From contig NZ_CP075171.1 of the NCBI RefSeq assembly GCF_021379005.1, forward strand, positions 744,001 to 808,000: a stretch of 64,000 nt of DNA. Direction: 5' to 3'. How positions within the stretch are numbered: position 1 is the stretch's first letter; the number at the start of each line of letters is the position of its first letter. Made by a program: the position numbers and the translations under genes. The notes under the pieces are model-generated. The model was not told the DNA's origin, ran no database searches, and saw only the letters and a program-made list of their open reading frames with translations. Positions 47,670-58,114 of this stretch are shown piece after piece. Origin of the DNA: Leptodesmis sichuanensis A121 (GTDB lineage: Bacteria; Cyanobacteriota; Cyanobacteriia; Leptolyngbyales; Leptolyngbyaceae).

Positions 47670-47752
47670 TGGATTTGCTTCATCTTTCTATTGTTTTCAG
47701 TATGGCAGGCTTTAAGAATCTCCCGCAAAGGGTTGTTTAATCCTGGTAAGAA

Positions 47753-48388
47753 TCAAATTGATTGTTGTCGTACCCATTGGCGGAAGTTGATTTCGGCAGT
47801 AACTTCGTCAGCGAATGCAGCTTCCAGAAATTGGTATAGATCTGTCTTTTCAACCAGGGGAAAGGTGGGAGAGCGATCGCGCTCCACATACGCTCCATCA
47901 ACCAGAGACAAAATAGTCCAGGTGCGGCCATTGAACCGCCAGAACTCTGGTACGCTCATGCTGGCATAAAGTCGGTTTTTGTTAATGTCTGTGTGGGTGA
48001 TGTCTATTTCGACGACTAAATCTGGAGGCGGATCCTGGTCTAAATCGATTTCATGATCGGCCACCAGCGCGTAATTTTGAATGTAGTAACCGTTGTCCGG
48101 TTCGGCGCTTTTAAGCAGATCTTCGCGATCGAGCGTCGTGGAACCCATCGTCTTGATTTTCATGCCCAGTTCCACCACCAGAATCCGGATAAAGAGTTCG
48201 ATCAGCCTTGCACAGCGTTCGTGTCCTTCCAAGGGCATGGTGATTTCTAAGACTCCGTTGTCATAGGTGAAGCGGGCACGGGTGCGCTCGGTCAGCAGTT
48301 GCTGAATCTGTTTAAACGACTGCCAATCGAGATCACGAAAGGTGATTCGCTTTTCACCAATTGGTTTAGGAGGAGACTCTATCAGCAT
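47753..48388 (-). CDS. Uma2-family putative nuclease (DUF820)
   Basis: 211 residues of a divergent Uma2 subgroup: RARFTYDNGVLEITMPLEGH, NYALVADHEIDLDQDPPPDL (Asp), DLVVEIDITHTDINKNRLYA (ExD/xK-like) and VPEFWRFNGRTWTILSLVDG. It is complete and stands alone between the toxin-antitoxin pair and sqdX. Confidence 0.85.
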   Translation of the reverse strand: MLIESPPKPIGEKRITFRDLDWQSFKQIQQLLTERTRARFTYDNGVLEITMPLEGHERCARLIELFIRILVVELGMKIKTMGSTTLDREDLLKSAEPDNGYYIQNYALVADHEIDLDQDPPPDLVVEIDITHTDINKNRLYASMSVPEFWRFNGRTWTILSLVDGAYVERDRSPTFPLVEKTDLYQFLEAAFADEVTAEINFRQWVRQQSI

Positions 48389-48535
48389 GAAAATACTCTC
48401 AGATTGATCGCTCGATCAGTGCTATCCGACCAGTAGCAAGGCACGAACTATGCCTAATTATAGTGAGCGGGCGATCGCCAGCCTGAGGCGGTGGTACATC
48501 CTCAATCAACAGTGCAGTTTCAAGGCTGGGATGAA

Positions 48536-49669
48536 TCAGGCTACAGAAGAGAGGGTTTGGGAACCCACAATCGCCCGGTAGTAGTTCTGCAACTGCCGGG
48601 TGGCGGAAGACCAACCCCAGCGTTCTGCTTCTCGACGGGCATTGTGACGTAAGTTTTCCCGTTCTTGAGGATTTGCAAACAAACGTTGGGTGGCCACGAT
48701 CGCGCCATTCTCATCATTGGGATCAAACAGGAACCCATTTACCCCATCTTCCACAATGTCGGGAATGCCTCCGGATCGGGCTGCCACCACTGGACACCCT
48801 GCGGCCATCGCTTCCAGCAGGACTAATCCCAGGGTTTCGGTACGGGATGGGAAGATGAATGCATCGGCTGAGGCAAAGGCGGCTCCCAGTTCTAATCCCT
48901 GTAGATAGCCGACAAAATGGGTGGGCGTCCCTTCAAAGTGTTTTTCCAGTGCTTGTCGATGGGGGCCATCCCCAACCAGCGCCAGCCTCGCACCGGGAAT
49001 GGCTTCCATCACAGGTTTAATGCGATCGATTTCCTTTTCCGCAGACAGACGACCGACATAGAGAAGTAACGGGCTGTCGGAATGGCCTTGACTGAGGCGC
49101 GATCGCATTTCCCGACTGGCTAAGTGCGGCTGAAACAGTTCCGTATCCACACCCCGCTGCCATAAATCCACTCGCTCAATGCCGTGTTCCGTCAATGCCT
49201 GCATCATCGCCGTGGAGGTACAGAGGTTCAATTGCGCCTGATTATGACCAGCCTTCAACAGTTCCCACAGCAACCCTTCCAGCATTCCCAGACCGTAGTG
49301 TTGCAGGTATTCGGGTAAGTGAGTGTGATAAGAGGCAATCAGTGGAACGTCCATTGTCTTGGCGTAATACAGACCTGCCAATCCCAGAACCGCCGGATTC
49401 ACCACATGGATGAGATCCGGTTGGAAGAGTCGCAGGGCTTCCCCGATCGCCGGACGCGGTAACGCCAATTTCAATTCTGGATACAGCGGCAAGGGAAACC
49501 CAGATACACCGAAAATCTTCGCTCCCTGATACTCCGTCAGACCACCATCTGGCGAAACGACCAGCACCTGATCTCCTAACCGCTGTAGGTGATCAACGGT
49601 ATGTTTCAACCGAGTAACAATGCCATCAACTTTGGGTAGGAAGGTTTCGGTGAATAGGGCGATTCGCAT
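48536..49669 (-). CDS. sqdX: Sulfoquinovosyltransferase SqdX
   Basis: A 377-residue GT4-type glycosyltransferase that transfers sulfoquinovose from UDP-sulfoquinovose to diacylglycerol in the last step of sulfolipid (SQDG) synthesis. Visible segments: MRIALFTETFLPKVDGIVTR, VVSPDGGLTEYQGAKIFGVS, IASYHTHLPEYLQHYGLGML, LLYVGRLSAEKEIDRIKPVM and the nucleotide-binding FIFPSRTETLGLVLLEAMAA. The neighbour sqdB upstream, in the same direction, supports the name. The two are separated by 490 bp containing a decayed four-helix-bundle gene between heptamer repeats. Confidence 0.92.
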   Translation of the reverse strand: MRIALFTETFLPKVDGIVTRLKHTVDHLQRLGDQVLVVSPDGGLTEYQGAKIFGVSGFPLPLYPELKLALPRPAIGEALRLFQPDLIHVVNPAVLGLAGLYYAKTMDVPLIASYHTHLPEYLQHYGLGMLEGLLWELLKAGHNQAQLNLCTSTAMMQALTEHGIERVDLWQRGVDTELFQPHLASREMRSRLSQGHSDSPLLLYVGRLSAEKEIDRIKPVMEAIPGARLALVGDGPHRQALEKHFEGTPTHFVGYLQGLELGAAFASADAFIFPSRTETLGLVLLEAMAAGCPVVAARSGGIPDIVEDGVNGFLFDPNDENGAIVATQRLFANPQERENLRHNARREAERWGWSSATRQLQNYYRAIVGSQTLSSVA

Positions 49670-49779
49670 AAGGGGGATCGGGGATCAGGAATTAGGAATA
49701 CTAGAACTGGATAGGTGGTGATAAAAGATTTAGGGAGTGAAATGACTGCGGGGAAAGTAGGAGTTGATAGTTGGGTTGG

Positions 49780-50128
49780 AGAGATCTTGAGGTATGGATA
49801 AGGATCTCACCGATTAGTGCTTGAGCTTTATGAACTAACGAAGCAGTTTGCTGTTGAGCAAAGGTATCGTTTGGTGGATCAGATTTGTCGAGCAGCCGCA
49901 TCTGTTCCAACAAATATTGCAGAAGGCAAGGGACGAGGATCAACCAAGGAATATATCCACTTCCTGATAATGGCAAGGGGTTCAACCGAGGAGACTAAAT
50001 ACCTTCTGCTACTAGCGAGAGATTTGCATTATTTACAAAATGCAAAGTATTTGGAATTAACCAGCGAATATAGCCAGGTGAGCAGAATACTTAACGGCCT
50101 CATCAGTGCCCTCAAGCAAAAAGCCTGA
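49780..50128 (+). pseudogene. Four-helix-bundle (23S rRNA intervening-sequence type) protein, frameshifted at N-terminus
   Basis: From GTG 49817 a 103-residue frame reads LELYELTKQFAVEQRYRLVD, QICRAAASVPTNIAEGKGRG and STKEYIHFL, the family core. Family members usually begin about 20 residues earlier with a xxDLxVWxxSHRLV pattern. That pattern is found here split over two frames: RDLEVW in one (about 49786-49804) and SHRLVLELYE in the other, joined by a frameshift near 49800. So the gene is probably damaged, though a short form could be made. It runs opposite to sqdB and sqdX. Confidence 0.7.
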
Positions 50129-50160
50129 CCCCCGATCCCTGACCCCCGATCCCCCTTCAC

Positions 50161-51372
<1,212 letters not shown>

Positions 51373-51503
51373 CTACCAATTTGGTGTTATGGAAAAATTC
51401 AGATGGCGGGAGGGTGGGATGAGCAGATGAGGAGTTGCCAAGAATGCAAAACATCATCAAAGCCAGCGCAGACTTTGATGATGCAAACTATCCTGGAAGT
51501 AAT

Positions 51504-52781
51504 TTATAGGGAAGCGAAAGCTTGATCCACCGCCTGAATTGCCTGATCCACTTCTGCGGCATTCACAATTAGGGGTGGCACAAAGCGAACGACTTTGGGG
51601 CCTGCCGGAACCAATAAAACGCCCTGATCGATCGCAGATTGAACCACTTGAGCCGAAGTCAATTCCAGATCCGGTTTAATTTCTAAACCATTAATCAACC
51701 CCCATCCCCGGACTTCAGCCACTTTGTCGGGATAGCGGGCCGCGATCGACTGTAGACCCGCTCTTAACTGTTCCCCCCGTTCCTGCACATTGGCTAGCAA
51801 GTTCTCTCGTTCGATAAATTGACAGACTGCCAGGGCCACGGCACAGGCAAAGGGATTCCCCCCAAAGGTGCTGGCATGATCTCCGGGGTGAAAGACGTTG
51901 CAGAACTCCTTACACAGCATGGCTCCAATCGGAATGCCACCCCCTAAGCCCTTAGCAGAGGTGAAGATATCGGGTTCAATGCCCAGGTTCTCATAGCCCC
52001 AGAGTTTACCCGTCCGACCCATGCCTACCTGCACTTCATCACAGATCAGCAGAATGCCCTTCTGATCACAGATTTCCCGAATTCGCTGGAAGTAGGCTTG
52101 ATCGCCCGGACGCACGCCTCCTTCTCCTTGCAAGGCTTCCAGAAGAATCGCGGCAACTCGCCGTTCGTCTTTATCCAAGTCTGCGATCGCCTGTTCCAGG
52201 GCGGCCAAGTCGTTATAGGGTACGTAATGAAAACCGGGAACCAGCGGGCTGAAGTCTTTTTGATACTTGGGCTGTCCGGTGGCGGTGATCGTGGCTAATG
52301 TCCGACCGTGGAAGCTGGCATGGGCGGTAATAATCACCGGATCGGCAATCCCTAAAACGGTGTGGGCATACTTGCGGGCCAGCTTAATTGCTCCTTCGTT
52401 AGCCTCTGCCCCGGAGTTACAGAAGAAGGCGCGATCTGCACAGGAATGATTCACCAAACACTTCGCCAACTCACCCTGAGCGCTGGTGTAGTACAGATTA
52501 GAGACATGATGCAAAGTTTGAATCTGTTGCGTCACCGCCTCTACCATCACCGGATGAGCATGGCCCAGGGTACAGGTGGCAATTCCCGCCACAAAGTCCA
52601 AATATTCTCGTCCTTCTGTATCCCAAACCCGACAGCCTGCCCCTCGCTCTAAGGTAATCGGATAGCGAGCGTAGGTTTTCATCACATAGTCATCAAATTC
52701 CTCCGAGGTAAACGTAGAGGATACCCCGGTCGGTGATTCGGCAATGGCAGCAGCGGTTTGGAGTAAAGCTTCTGGACTCAC
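51504..52781 (-). CDS. argD: Acetylornithine aminotransferase
   Basis: A 425-residue class-III PLP aminotransferase of arginine synthesis. YPITLERGAGCRVWDTEGRE, FVAGIATCTLGHAHP, FCNSGAEANEGAIKLARKY, ICDEVQVGMGRTGKLW and the PLP lysine in TSAKGLGGGIPIGAM are all in place, and GDHASTFGGNPFACAVAL follows. The N-terminal 20 residues are variable. A related copy of the 61-bp dispersed repeat lies 40-102 bp upstream of the start. Confidence 0.94.
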   Translation of the reverse strand: MSPEALLQTAAAIAESPTGVSSTFTSEEFDDYVMKTYARYPITLERGAGCRVWDTEGREYLDFVAGIATCTLGHAHPVMVEAVTQQIQTLHHVSNLYYTSAQGELAKCLVNHSCADRAFFCNSGAEANEGAIKLARKYAHTVLGIADPVIITAHASFHGRTLATITATGQPKYQKDFSPLVPGFHYVPYNDLAALEQAIADLDKDERRVAAILLEALQGEGGVRPGDQAYFQRIREICDQKGILLICDEVQVGMGRTGKLWGYENLGIEPDIFTSAKGLGGGIPIGAMLCKEFCNVFHPGDHASTFGGNPFACAVALAVCQFIERENLLANVQERGEQLRAGLQSIAARYPDKVAEVRGWGLINGLEIKPDLELTSAQVVQSAIDQGVLLVPAGPKVVRFVPPLIVNAAEVDQAIQAVDQAFASL

Positions 52782-52820
52782 TGGAATAATTCCTTTACTG
52801 AACAGGCTATCAAATCAAGT

Positions 52821-52883
52821 CCAGATAGAAGGGAGTCCTTCCTTGAAAGGAAAACTACGGTTCTGGACTTGGACAAGGTTTAA
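52821..52883 (-). repeat. 61-bp dispersed repeat, diverged copy 3 (before argD)
   Basis: It shares GGTTCT(G/A)GACTTGGACAAGG and the CCAG(A/C)TAGA start with the copies at 18458 and 21111, with changes in the hairpin part. Orientation relative to the gene is the same as before ahcY. The remaining intergenic DNA to 53075 holds heptamer-like TTTTGGATTTTGGA and GTCCTTTGTC repeats. Confidence 0.7.
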
Positions 52884-53075
52884 CTTAGCAGAGTCAAGTC
52901 GCTTCGACTATCGACTCAACCCACCAGTTTTTACCATAGCCTACTGCTAGAAACTGGAACGAAACTATGCAGTCGGCGTTAAGCTCTCCTGACAATTTCG
53001 TGATTTTGGATTTTGGACTGTCCTTTGTCCTCTGTCCTTTGTCAATGACGAATGACCGATAACCAAAGACGAGTT

Positions 53076-55013
53076 TCAGAAAATCTCGAAGGAGAGCGCA
53101 TAGTCTCCGGGCTGGGTAGTAGAGACTTCGATCACGTAGTCTCCTTCCATTGGTAAGCGGCCCTTCCAATCCTTACTGGTAGTGGTGCTGCCACCAATCC
53201 GATCGCCGTTGGGCGCGATCGTGCTTAAACTCACCTGGCCCTGTAACACCTTCACCAGCACAATCTGTCCCTGACGGGCTTTTAACAGATATCGGCGAAT
53301 TTGATTGGGAGCAATGTTGCTAGTCACGGTTGTCCCATTGGTGCCCTTAGCGAAGGAAACGCGCTCGGTCATTTCCTGAGTGGGGCGAGAGGTCGGTGTG
53401 ACAGCGACTTCCAGCGTATAGGGGCCTGTTCCAGAAATTTGAATCAAGTAGTTATCATCGGCAGGCAGGGAACCGGTCCAATTACGAGTCTGATAGGCAG
53501 CAGCATCAACCCCTTCTTGATTCGATCGCAGCAGATTCATCACGACTCCAGATCCATCCAGGGTCGCCGTTAGAATCTGGCCTTGCGAGGCTTGCAGAAT
53601 GTAAGGCTGCAAATTGTATTGCTGCAGATTGCCCTGTAAAACCGTCGAAATCTTTCCAGTAGGAAACTGAATGGATTGAGGGGGAGCCGCTTTTGAGGTG
53701 GCTGAACTCCCTGCCCCAATACTGTTAGCCGAGGGTTGAATCGCTAAGTTCCCCGGATTCGTACCGGATGCACCAACAATTTGGGAGGCTTCTGATTCAG
53801 GCAATCGAGCACCGGAAACCCAAACCTCCCGATTGTTTGTCGGAGCCTCAGTGAATACCCGCCACAGGAATGAGCCAGCCAAAGCTGTACCCAACAAAAA
53901 AGCGGTGGCGATCGCAATCCGCATTCTCCGTACCGATGGCTGTCCAGTCTTTCTGTAGGTTGTTTGGGGCGGACGGGTTTCGGCAGGACTGGGAGCAGGC
54001 GTAGGAGGTAATGAGTTGATCTGTGGATGGGCAGACGCGGGATAGGGCAAGGGAAAGGCATGGGCCGATCGATGTTGCCCCAAGTTAGCTGGGAGTTCGA
54101 TCGGTTTCAGCTTGGGTGGCTGCAATTCTGTCAGTACCTGGGATGGGTCAATCAGGGGTTGCATATCTTGGAGAACCGCCTGCGCAGACTGGTAGCGATC
54201 GCCCGGATACACCGACAACATACGTAGCAGAATGACCGCTAATTCGTCGCTGATGCTGGCATAGGGTTGCCACTTCCATTCCAACGTTTGACTGTCCAGC
54301 AGCGATCGCGGTTCCTGCCCTGTCAACAACACAAAACTGGTGGCCGCTAAGGCATACAGATCACTGTTGGGATAAACCCGTCCCGTTTGCAGTTGTTCTG
54401 GAGGGGCATATCCAACCTTGCCGACCCGAGTAGTTGTGCTATTGACAGGCCAGTGGGTCGCCGCTTCCTTCACCGCACCAAAATCAATCAGAACGGGTAA
54501 ACCCGCTTCGGCCTGTAGCAAACCAGGAGCAGGGATTATACCCTGGCCTTTCAAAATGATGTTGTCAGGAGAAATATCCCGGTGAATAATGCCGCGATCG
54601 TGGATGTAACCCAGTACAGGCAACATGTGCATGAGAAAATGCAACACCTCTGCCTCTGAAAATACGGCACCTTGCTGCTTCCGTTCTTTTAACAGCGATC
54701 GATAGGTGGGGCCTTCCACAAAATCCTGTACCAGGAACAGGCGTTGCCCCTCCTCAAACGCAGCCCAAAAGCGGGGGATTTGAGGATGCTGGAGTTGATA
54801 AAGGGTGCTGGCTTCCCGCTGAAACAGAAGTTGAGATTTCTGAATCAGGGTTGGATCCTCGTAAGGGACAGAGAATTCCTTTAACACGCAGCGTTCATCG
54901 AATCGTTCCTGGTCGATCGCCAGATAGGTACGGCCAAAACCACCCTGTCCAAGCACTTGTTGAATCAGGTATCGCTGCCGTAGAAGGGTACCCAAGGGGA
55001 TGGGGGGAGACAT
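53076..55013 (-). CDS. Membrane-anchored serine/threonine protein kinase
   Basis: A 645-residue protein. The kinase domain spans about 14-285: LGQGGFGRTYLA (Gly loop), CVLKEF (Lys), GIIHRDISPDNIIL (catalytic loop), LIDFGAVKEAA (DFG) and GYAPPEQ. A Pro-rich linker leads to one membrane helix at about 365-388 (AIATAFLLGTALAGSFLW). Outside are two related beta domains (about 450-535 and 545-645), each with GQILTATLDGSGV- or GQIVLVKVLQGQV-like and WTGSLPADDNYLIQISG-like strands, like pre-peptidase C-terminal domains. It should sense envelope signals. The gene is monocistronic. Confidence 0.88.
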   Translation of the reverse strand: MSPPIPLGTLLRQRYLIQQVLGQGGFGRTYLAIDQERFDERCVLKEFSVPYEDPTLIQKSQLLFQREASTLYQLQHPQIPRFWAAFEEGQRLFLVQDFVEGPTYRSLLKERKQQGAVFSEAEVLHFLMHMLPVLGYIHDRGIIHRDISPDNIILKGQGIIPAPGLLQAEAGLPVLIDFGAVKEAATHWPVNSTTTRVGKVGYAPPEQLQTGRVYPNSDLYALAATSFVLLTGQEPRSLLDSQTLEWKWQPYASISDELAVILLRMLSVYPGDRYQSAQAVLQDMQPLIDPSQVLTELQPPKLKPIELPANLGQHRSAHAFPLPYPASAHPQINSLPPTPAPSPAETRPPQTTYRKTGQPSVRRMRIAIATAFLLGTALAGSFLWRVFTEAPTNNREVWVSGARLPESEASQIVGASGTNPGNLAIQPSANSIGAGSSATSKAAPPQSIQFPTGKISTVLQGNLQQYNLQPYILQASQGQILTATLDGSGVVMNLLRSNQEGVDAAAYQTRNWTGSLPADDNYLIQISGTGPYTLEVAVTPTSRPTQEMTERVSFAKGTNGTTVTSNIAPNQIRRYLLKARQGQIVLVKVLQGQVSLSTIAPNGDRIGGSTTTSKDWKGRLPMEGDYVIEVSTTQPGDYALSFEIF

Positions 55014-55122
55014 AGGTTATAACAGTTGATTCAAAAAATCACACTAATGGGTGTAGCCATTTTTACCTATGTTTGTAGATAATTACTACGGTGTCTCACC
55101 CCCCAGGGGAGGATAGCAGTTG

Positions 55123-56163
55123 CTATCGCACAAATTGAGGCATGACTTCGGCAGCAGTCAGAACTCCGTAAACGCCACGACGATGGAGGGCAATGCCTGC
55201 TTTCAGATAGCCAAAGGCTGGGCCACAGACATTGGCAGCCATACTGGTTTCATCACCTAACGTAAAGGTGTGAGTAGAGATTTTACCCTCAAAGGTCCGT
55301 CCAGTAATTTGGACATTGGTGCTGAGTGGTTTCTTGGGATTGCGAGTGTCTACCACGCCGCCCACCATGACCCGATCGCGATCACAAATGCCAGCTAACT
55401 CCAGCATGATGTCATCGGCATGTTCCATATTTTCCAGGGTCAGTAAGCCATTTGTCTGGTCTAGCAAGGCTTCCACTTCGGCATCGCTCATGGCTCTGGC
55501 TTGTTCCACGGTATAGCCTGGAAGATGAGCAATATCTTCCCGAATGGTGGCCCGGTACGCTTCCCAATTGGCAATTCCCACGCCAAAGGTAATCTTCACG
55601 CGATGGACTTCGCTGTAGCTCTGGGCCGCCAGTGCCGCCGCTGCCGTTAACAGCCCTGGGGTAGCACCACATCCAGTTAAATAGGTAATGCCAGCCGCTT
55701 TCAGAGCTTCCGATAAGGCCAAAATCTGCTCAACGGCACTGGTTCGCTTGATGGCATCAACCAGAACGCCTTGCCAGCCCGATCGAATAAACTCTTCCGC
55801 TACAGAAGCCATAAAGGTATTAGGCAGATTGGGTAAGGCCAGGAAGTAACCATCCACTTGACGGGCCTGTCCAATTAATTCACGAATACTATCGCTAGAA
55901 AGGGTGCCTTCCCCATCCAGGTATCCCAGCGTTCCTTGAGACTGATAGGCTGTAATACAAGCATCAGCATTCAGCCCATCCGGGTTGTAGGCGTATCCTT
56001 TTTGATCTGCCGCCGCGACCCAACGCATTTCTCGTTTAGGAGCCAGTACCCGGCAGGCGGCTTGCCCCAATCCACCAAATCCCAGTACTCCGACTCGGAG
56101 GGGTTCTGCCAAATGGTTCTGCAATCCACCATTCACTGGCGCACTCATATATTGTTGCGGCAT
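55123..56163 (-). CDS. Saccharopine-dehydrogenase-like NAD(P)-binding oxidoreductase
   Basis: The 346 residues include an N-terminal Rossmann loop [20 protein letters not shown], then [33 protein letters not shown] and [20 protein letters not shown] in the middle, and [20 protein letters not shown] near the C-terminus. This is a family conserved in cyanobacteria and annotated as saccharopine-dehydrogenase-like; a substrate is not known. A start at the second ATG (MSAPVNGG, five codons on) is equally possible. Confidence 0.7.
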   Translation of the reverse strand: MPQQYMSAPVNGGLQNHLAEPLRVGVLGFGGLGQAACRVLAPKREMRWVAAADQKGYAYNPDGLNADACITAYQSQGTLGYLDGEGTLSSDSIRELIGQARQVDGYFLALPNLPNTFMASVAEEFIRSGWQGVLVDAIKRTSAVEQILALSEALKAAGITYLTGCGATPGLLTAAAALAAQSYSEVHRVKITFGVGIANWEAYRATIREDIAHLPGYTVEQARAMSDAEVEALLDQTNGLLTLENMEHADDIMLELAGICDRDRVMVGGVVDTRNPKKPLSTNVQITGRTFEGKISTHTFTLGDETSMAANVCGPAFGYLKAGIALHRRGVYGVLTAAEVMPQFVR

Positions 56164-56584
56164 GTTTCACTTCACTCAAATCAAACAGACCTTCATTATC
56201 CAACTCAACCTTGTGGAATCCTTATAAAGATCCTTTTCACTGAAAGAAGATAATTTCCTGTAACGCGATCGCTGCTTCCATTAAGGATAGAGGCTAATGA
56301 ATGGCTAATTTTCGTAAATCTTTATGAACTTAATCCTTTGCCTTCTTTATCTTGACTACTCTCTAAAGTTAAGGGAGACTGTCAGATAATTGAGTACCTA
56401 CCCGCCCTATCTATAAAAATTGTTAAGGATCTTTATCCTGTCATTCGGGAGTTTAACCTGGATGTAACTTAGCAATAAGTGGGTTGGTTAAACCGACAGA
56501 ATTCAAAAATTTTCACTGTTAACTGGTTTGACGGAACTGGTTAGGTGTGAATTTTTGCAAGACCTACACTCGCTGGTTGAAAGC
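56164..56584. other. Intergenic region between divergent genes
   Basis: About 420 bp, AT-rich relative to its surroundings, probably holding divergent promoters for the oxidoreductase and the DUF2997-Ycf35-ferredoxin cluster. No repeats or genes were recognised. Confidence 0.4.
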
Positions 56585-56794
56585 ATGGAAACCCTGGAGT
56601 TCATTATTTATCCCGATGGTCGGGTGCAAGAGAAGGTGACAGGTATCATTGGCGCTTCCTGCGCTGAGGTGACTGCCGCCATTGAGGCTCAGCTTGGTCA
56701 AGTTCTTAGCCAGGAGATGACCTCGGAATACTTTGCCCAGAAGGTTGAACAATCGGCTGCGGCAACAACTCATGCCACTTTTAGTGAGTGGTAA
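56585..56794 (+). CDS. DUF2997 protein
   Basis: A 69-residue protein from ATG 56585 (METLEFIIYPDGRVQEKVTG); a TTG at 56528 would add 19 atypical residues. The segment GASCAEVTAAIEAQLGQVLS is characteristic of DUF2997. This family is regularly encoded beside Ycf35 and a ferredoxin in cyanobacteria. The role is unknown. The next gene begins 45 bp later. Confidence 0.88.
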   Translation: METLEFIIYPDGRVQEKVTGIIGASCAEVTAAIEAQLGQVLSQEMTSEYFAQKVEQSAAATTHATFSEW

Positions 56795-56839
56795 ACGCTT
56801 GAAAACTTTTGTCCATCTTCAGCTTGTTTAGAATTCACC

Positions 56840-57226
56840 ATGTCACACTTTAGCCAGATTAAAACTCAGATTCGTAACCTCTCTTCCTTGCAGGCCGCTC
56901 TGACTGATCTTGGAATTGACTGGAAGCCAGGACCAGAGCCAGTTCGTGGATACCGTGGGCAAACCCGTCAGGCTGATATCACCATTGAACAAGACAACGG
57001 CTATGACATTGGTTTTAGCTGGAATGGCAGTGAATATGAGCTAGTTGCTGACCTGCAATTCTGGAATCAACCCCTGACTGTTGATCGCTTCTTGAGCAAG
57101 GTCACTCAACGCTATGCTTTCCAAACCGTGATGAGTGAAACCACCCAGCGGGGCTTTCAGGTGACTGAGCAGCAGCAAAATCAAGACGGCTCCATCCGCC
57201 TGGTTCTCCAACGCTGGAGCGCTTAA
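56840..57226 (+). CDS. ycf35: Ycf35 (DUF1257) protein
   Basis: A 128-residue protein matching the chloroplast- and cyanobacterium-encoded Ycf35: MSHFSQIKTQIRNLSSLQAA, then RGQTRQADITIEQDNGYDIG, NGSEYELVADLQFW and LSKVTQRYAFQTVMSE. It lies between DUF2997 and a ferredoxin gene in the same direction. The function is not established. A related domain is carried by the broken gene at 44814-46903. Confidence 0.92.
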   Translation: MSHFSQIKTQIRNLSSLQAALTDLGIDWKPGPEPVRGYRGQTRQADITIEQDNGYDIGFSWNGSEYELVADLQFWNQPLTVDRFLSKVTQRYAFQTVMSETTQRGFQVTEQQQNQDGSIRLVLQRWSA

Positions 57227-57430
57227 GTTTGTGGCATTGTAGAGTGTGTTAGGCGGTAGCCATAACGCATCGCTATGGGTAATGCCTGACTCAGGTGAAA
57301 CAGTGAGTTAACACTATTCAAGCTATTTTGAGGGGCAGAGCATCCGTGACAAGCAACCCTGTGGTTTCGCTGGTTCCGATGATTTGCCCCTCGCTTGCCA
57401 TTACAAACCATTGAGTCTGATCCAATTCCT

Positions 57431-57901
57431 ATGACGGACTTTACTGCTGCTTTTCAACCCGAATCTGAACGTACGGGTTTAGAACCAGAACTGGGTGGCT
57501 TTCTGCGAGAGGCACCAGAGCGCTCAGGACTGGAACCGGAATTGGGCGGAGTGCTGCGCCAAAAGGGAGTTTATGTCGATGAAATCACCTGCATCGGCTG
57601 CAAGCACTGTGCTCATGTCGCCCGCAATACCTTCTACATTGAGCCAGACTATGGCCGATCGCGAGTAGTCAGACAAGACGGCGATCCAGAAGAATTGATC
57701 CAGGAAGCGATCGATACCTGTCCGGTAGACTGCATTCACTGGGTAGATTACACGGAACTCAAGAAACTGGAAGAAGAGCGGCAGTATCAAGTCATTCCGT
57801 TAATTGGCTTCCCGATCGACTATGCGCTGGTGCGGCAGAAGGTCAAGCAGAAGAAGCTGAGAAAAAAGCAGCGCCAGTCTGACTACCGCTCAACGCCCTA
57901 A
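57431..57901 (+). CDS. 4Fe-4S ferredoxin-like protein with duplicated N-terminal motif
   Basis: The protein has 156 residues from ATG 57431 (MTDFTAAFQPESE). The N-terminus holds two tandem 17-residue units, ERTGLEPELGGFLREAP and ERSGLEPELGGVLRQKG. The iron-sulfur part is CIGCKHCAHVARNTFYIEP with a fourth Cys in DTCPVDCIHWVDY, so one 4Fe-4S cluster. A Lys/Arg-rich C-terminus follows. It closes the DUF2997-Ycf35-ferredoxin cluster. Confidence 0.9.
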   Translation: MTDFTAAFQPESERTGLEPELGGFLREAPERSGLEPELGGVLRQKGVYVDEITCIGCKHCAHVARNTFYIEPDYGRSRVVRQDGDPEELIQEAIDTCPVDCIHWVDYTELKKLEEERQYQVIPLIGFPIDYALVRQKVKQKKLRKKQRQSDYRSTP

Positions 57902-57964
57902 TTACTGAATTCAGTAGTATGGGAATGAGGTGTCTGTAGCATAGCCTCGACAAGAGAACCTTAA

Positions 57965-58114
57965 CTGGTACAGATTCCTGCCAGACCTCTGACATTGGAT
58001 GAGTTTCTGAAACTTCCAGAAACAGAGCCTGCTAGCGAGTATATTGATGGTCAGATTGTTCAAAAACCCATGTCACAAGGGGAACATAGTACGCTATTTA
58101 GTCGTCGTCAATAA
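57965..58114 (+). pseudogene. Truncated Uma2-family gene remnant
   Basis: The frame reads VQIPARPLTLDEFLKLPE and SEYIDGQIVQKPMSQGEHS, the N-terminal quarter of a Uma2 protein, then ends in SRRQ and a stop. The expected ATG is CTG here, and a stop precedes it. Its end overlaps the 3' end of the methyltransferase gene on the other strand, which probably marks the deletion junction. Confidence 0.8.

Noticed and set aside
52894-53169. 91-codon frame on the minus strand
   Set aside because: Overlaps the 3' end of the Ser/Thr kinase and intergenic repeats; no coding character.
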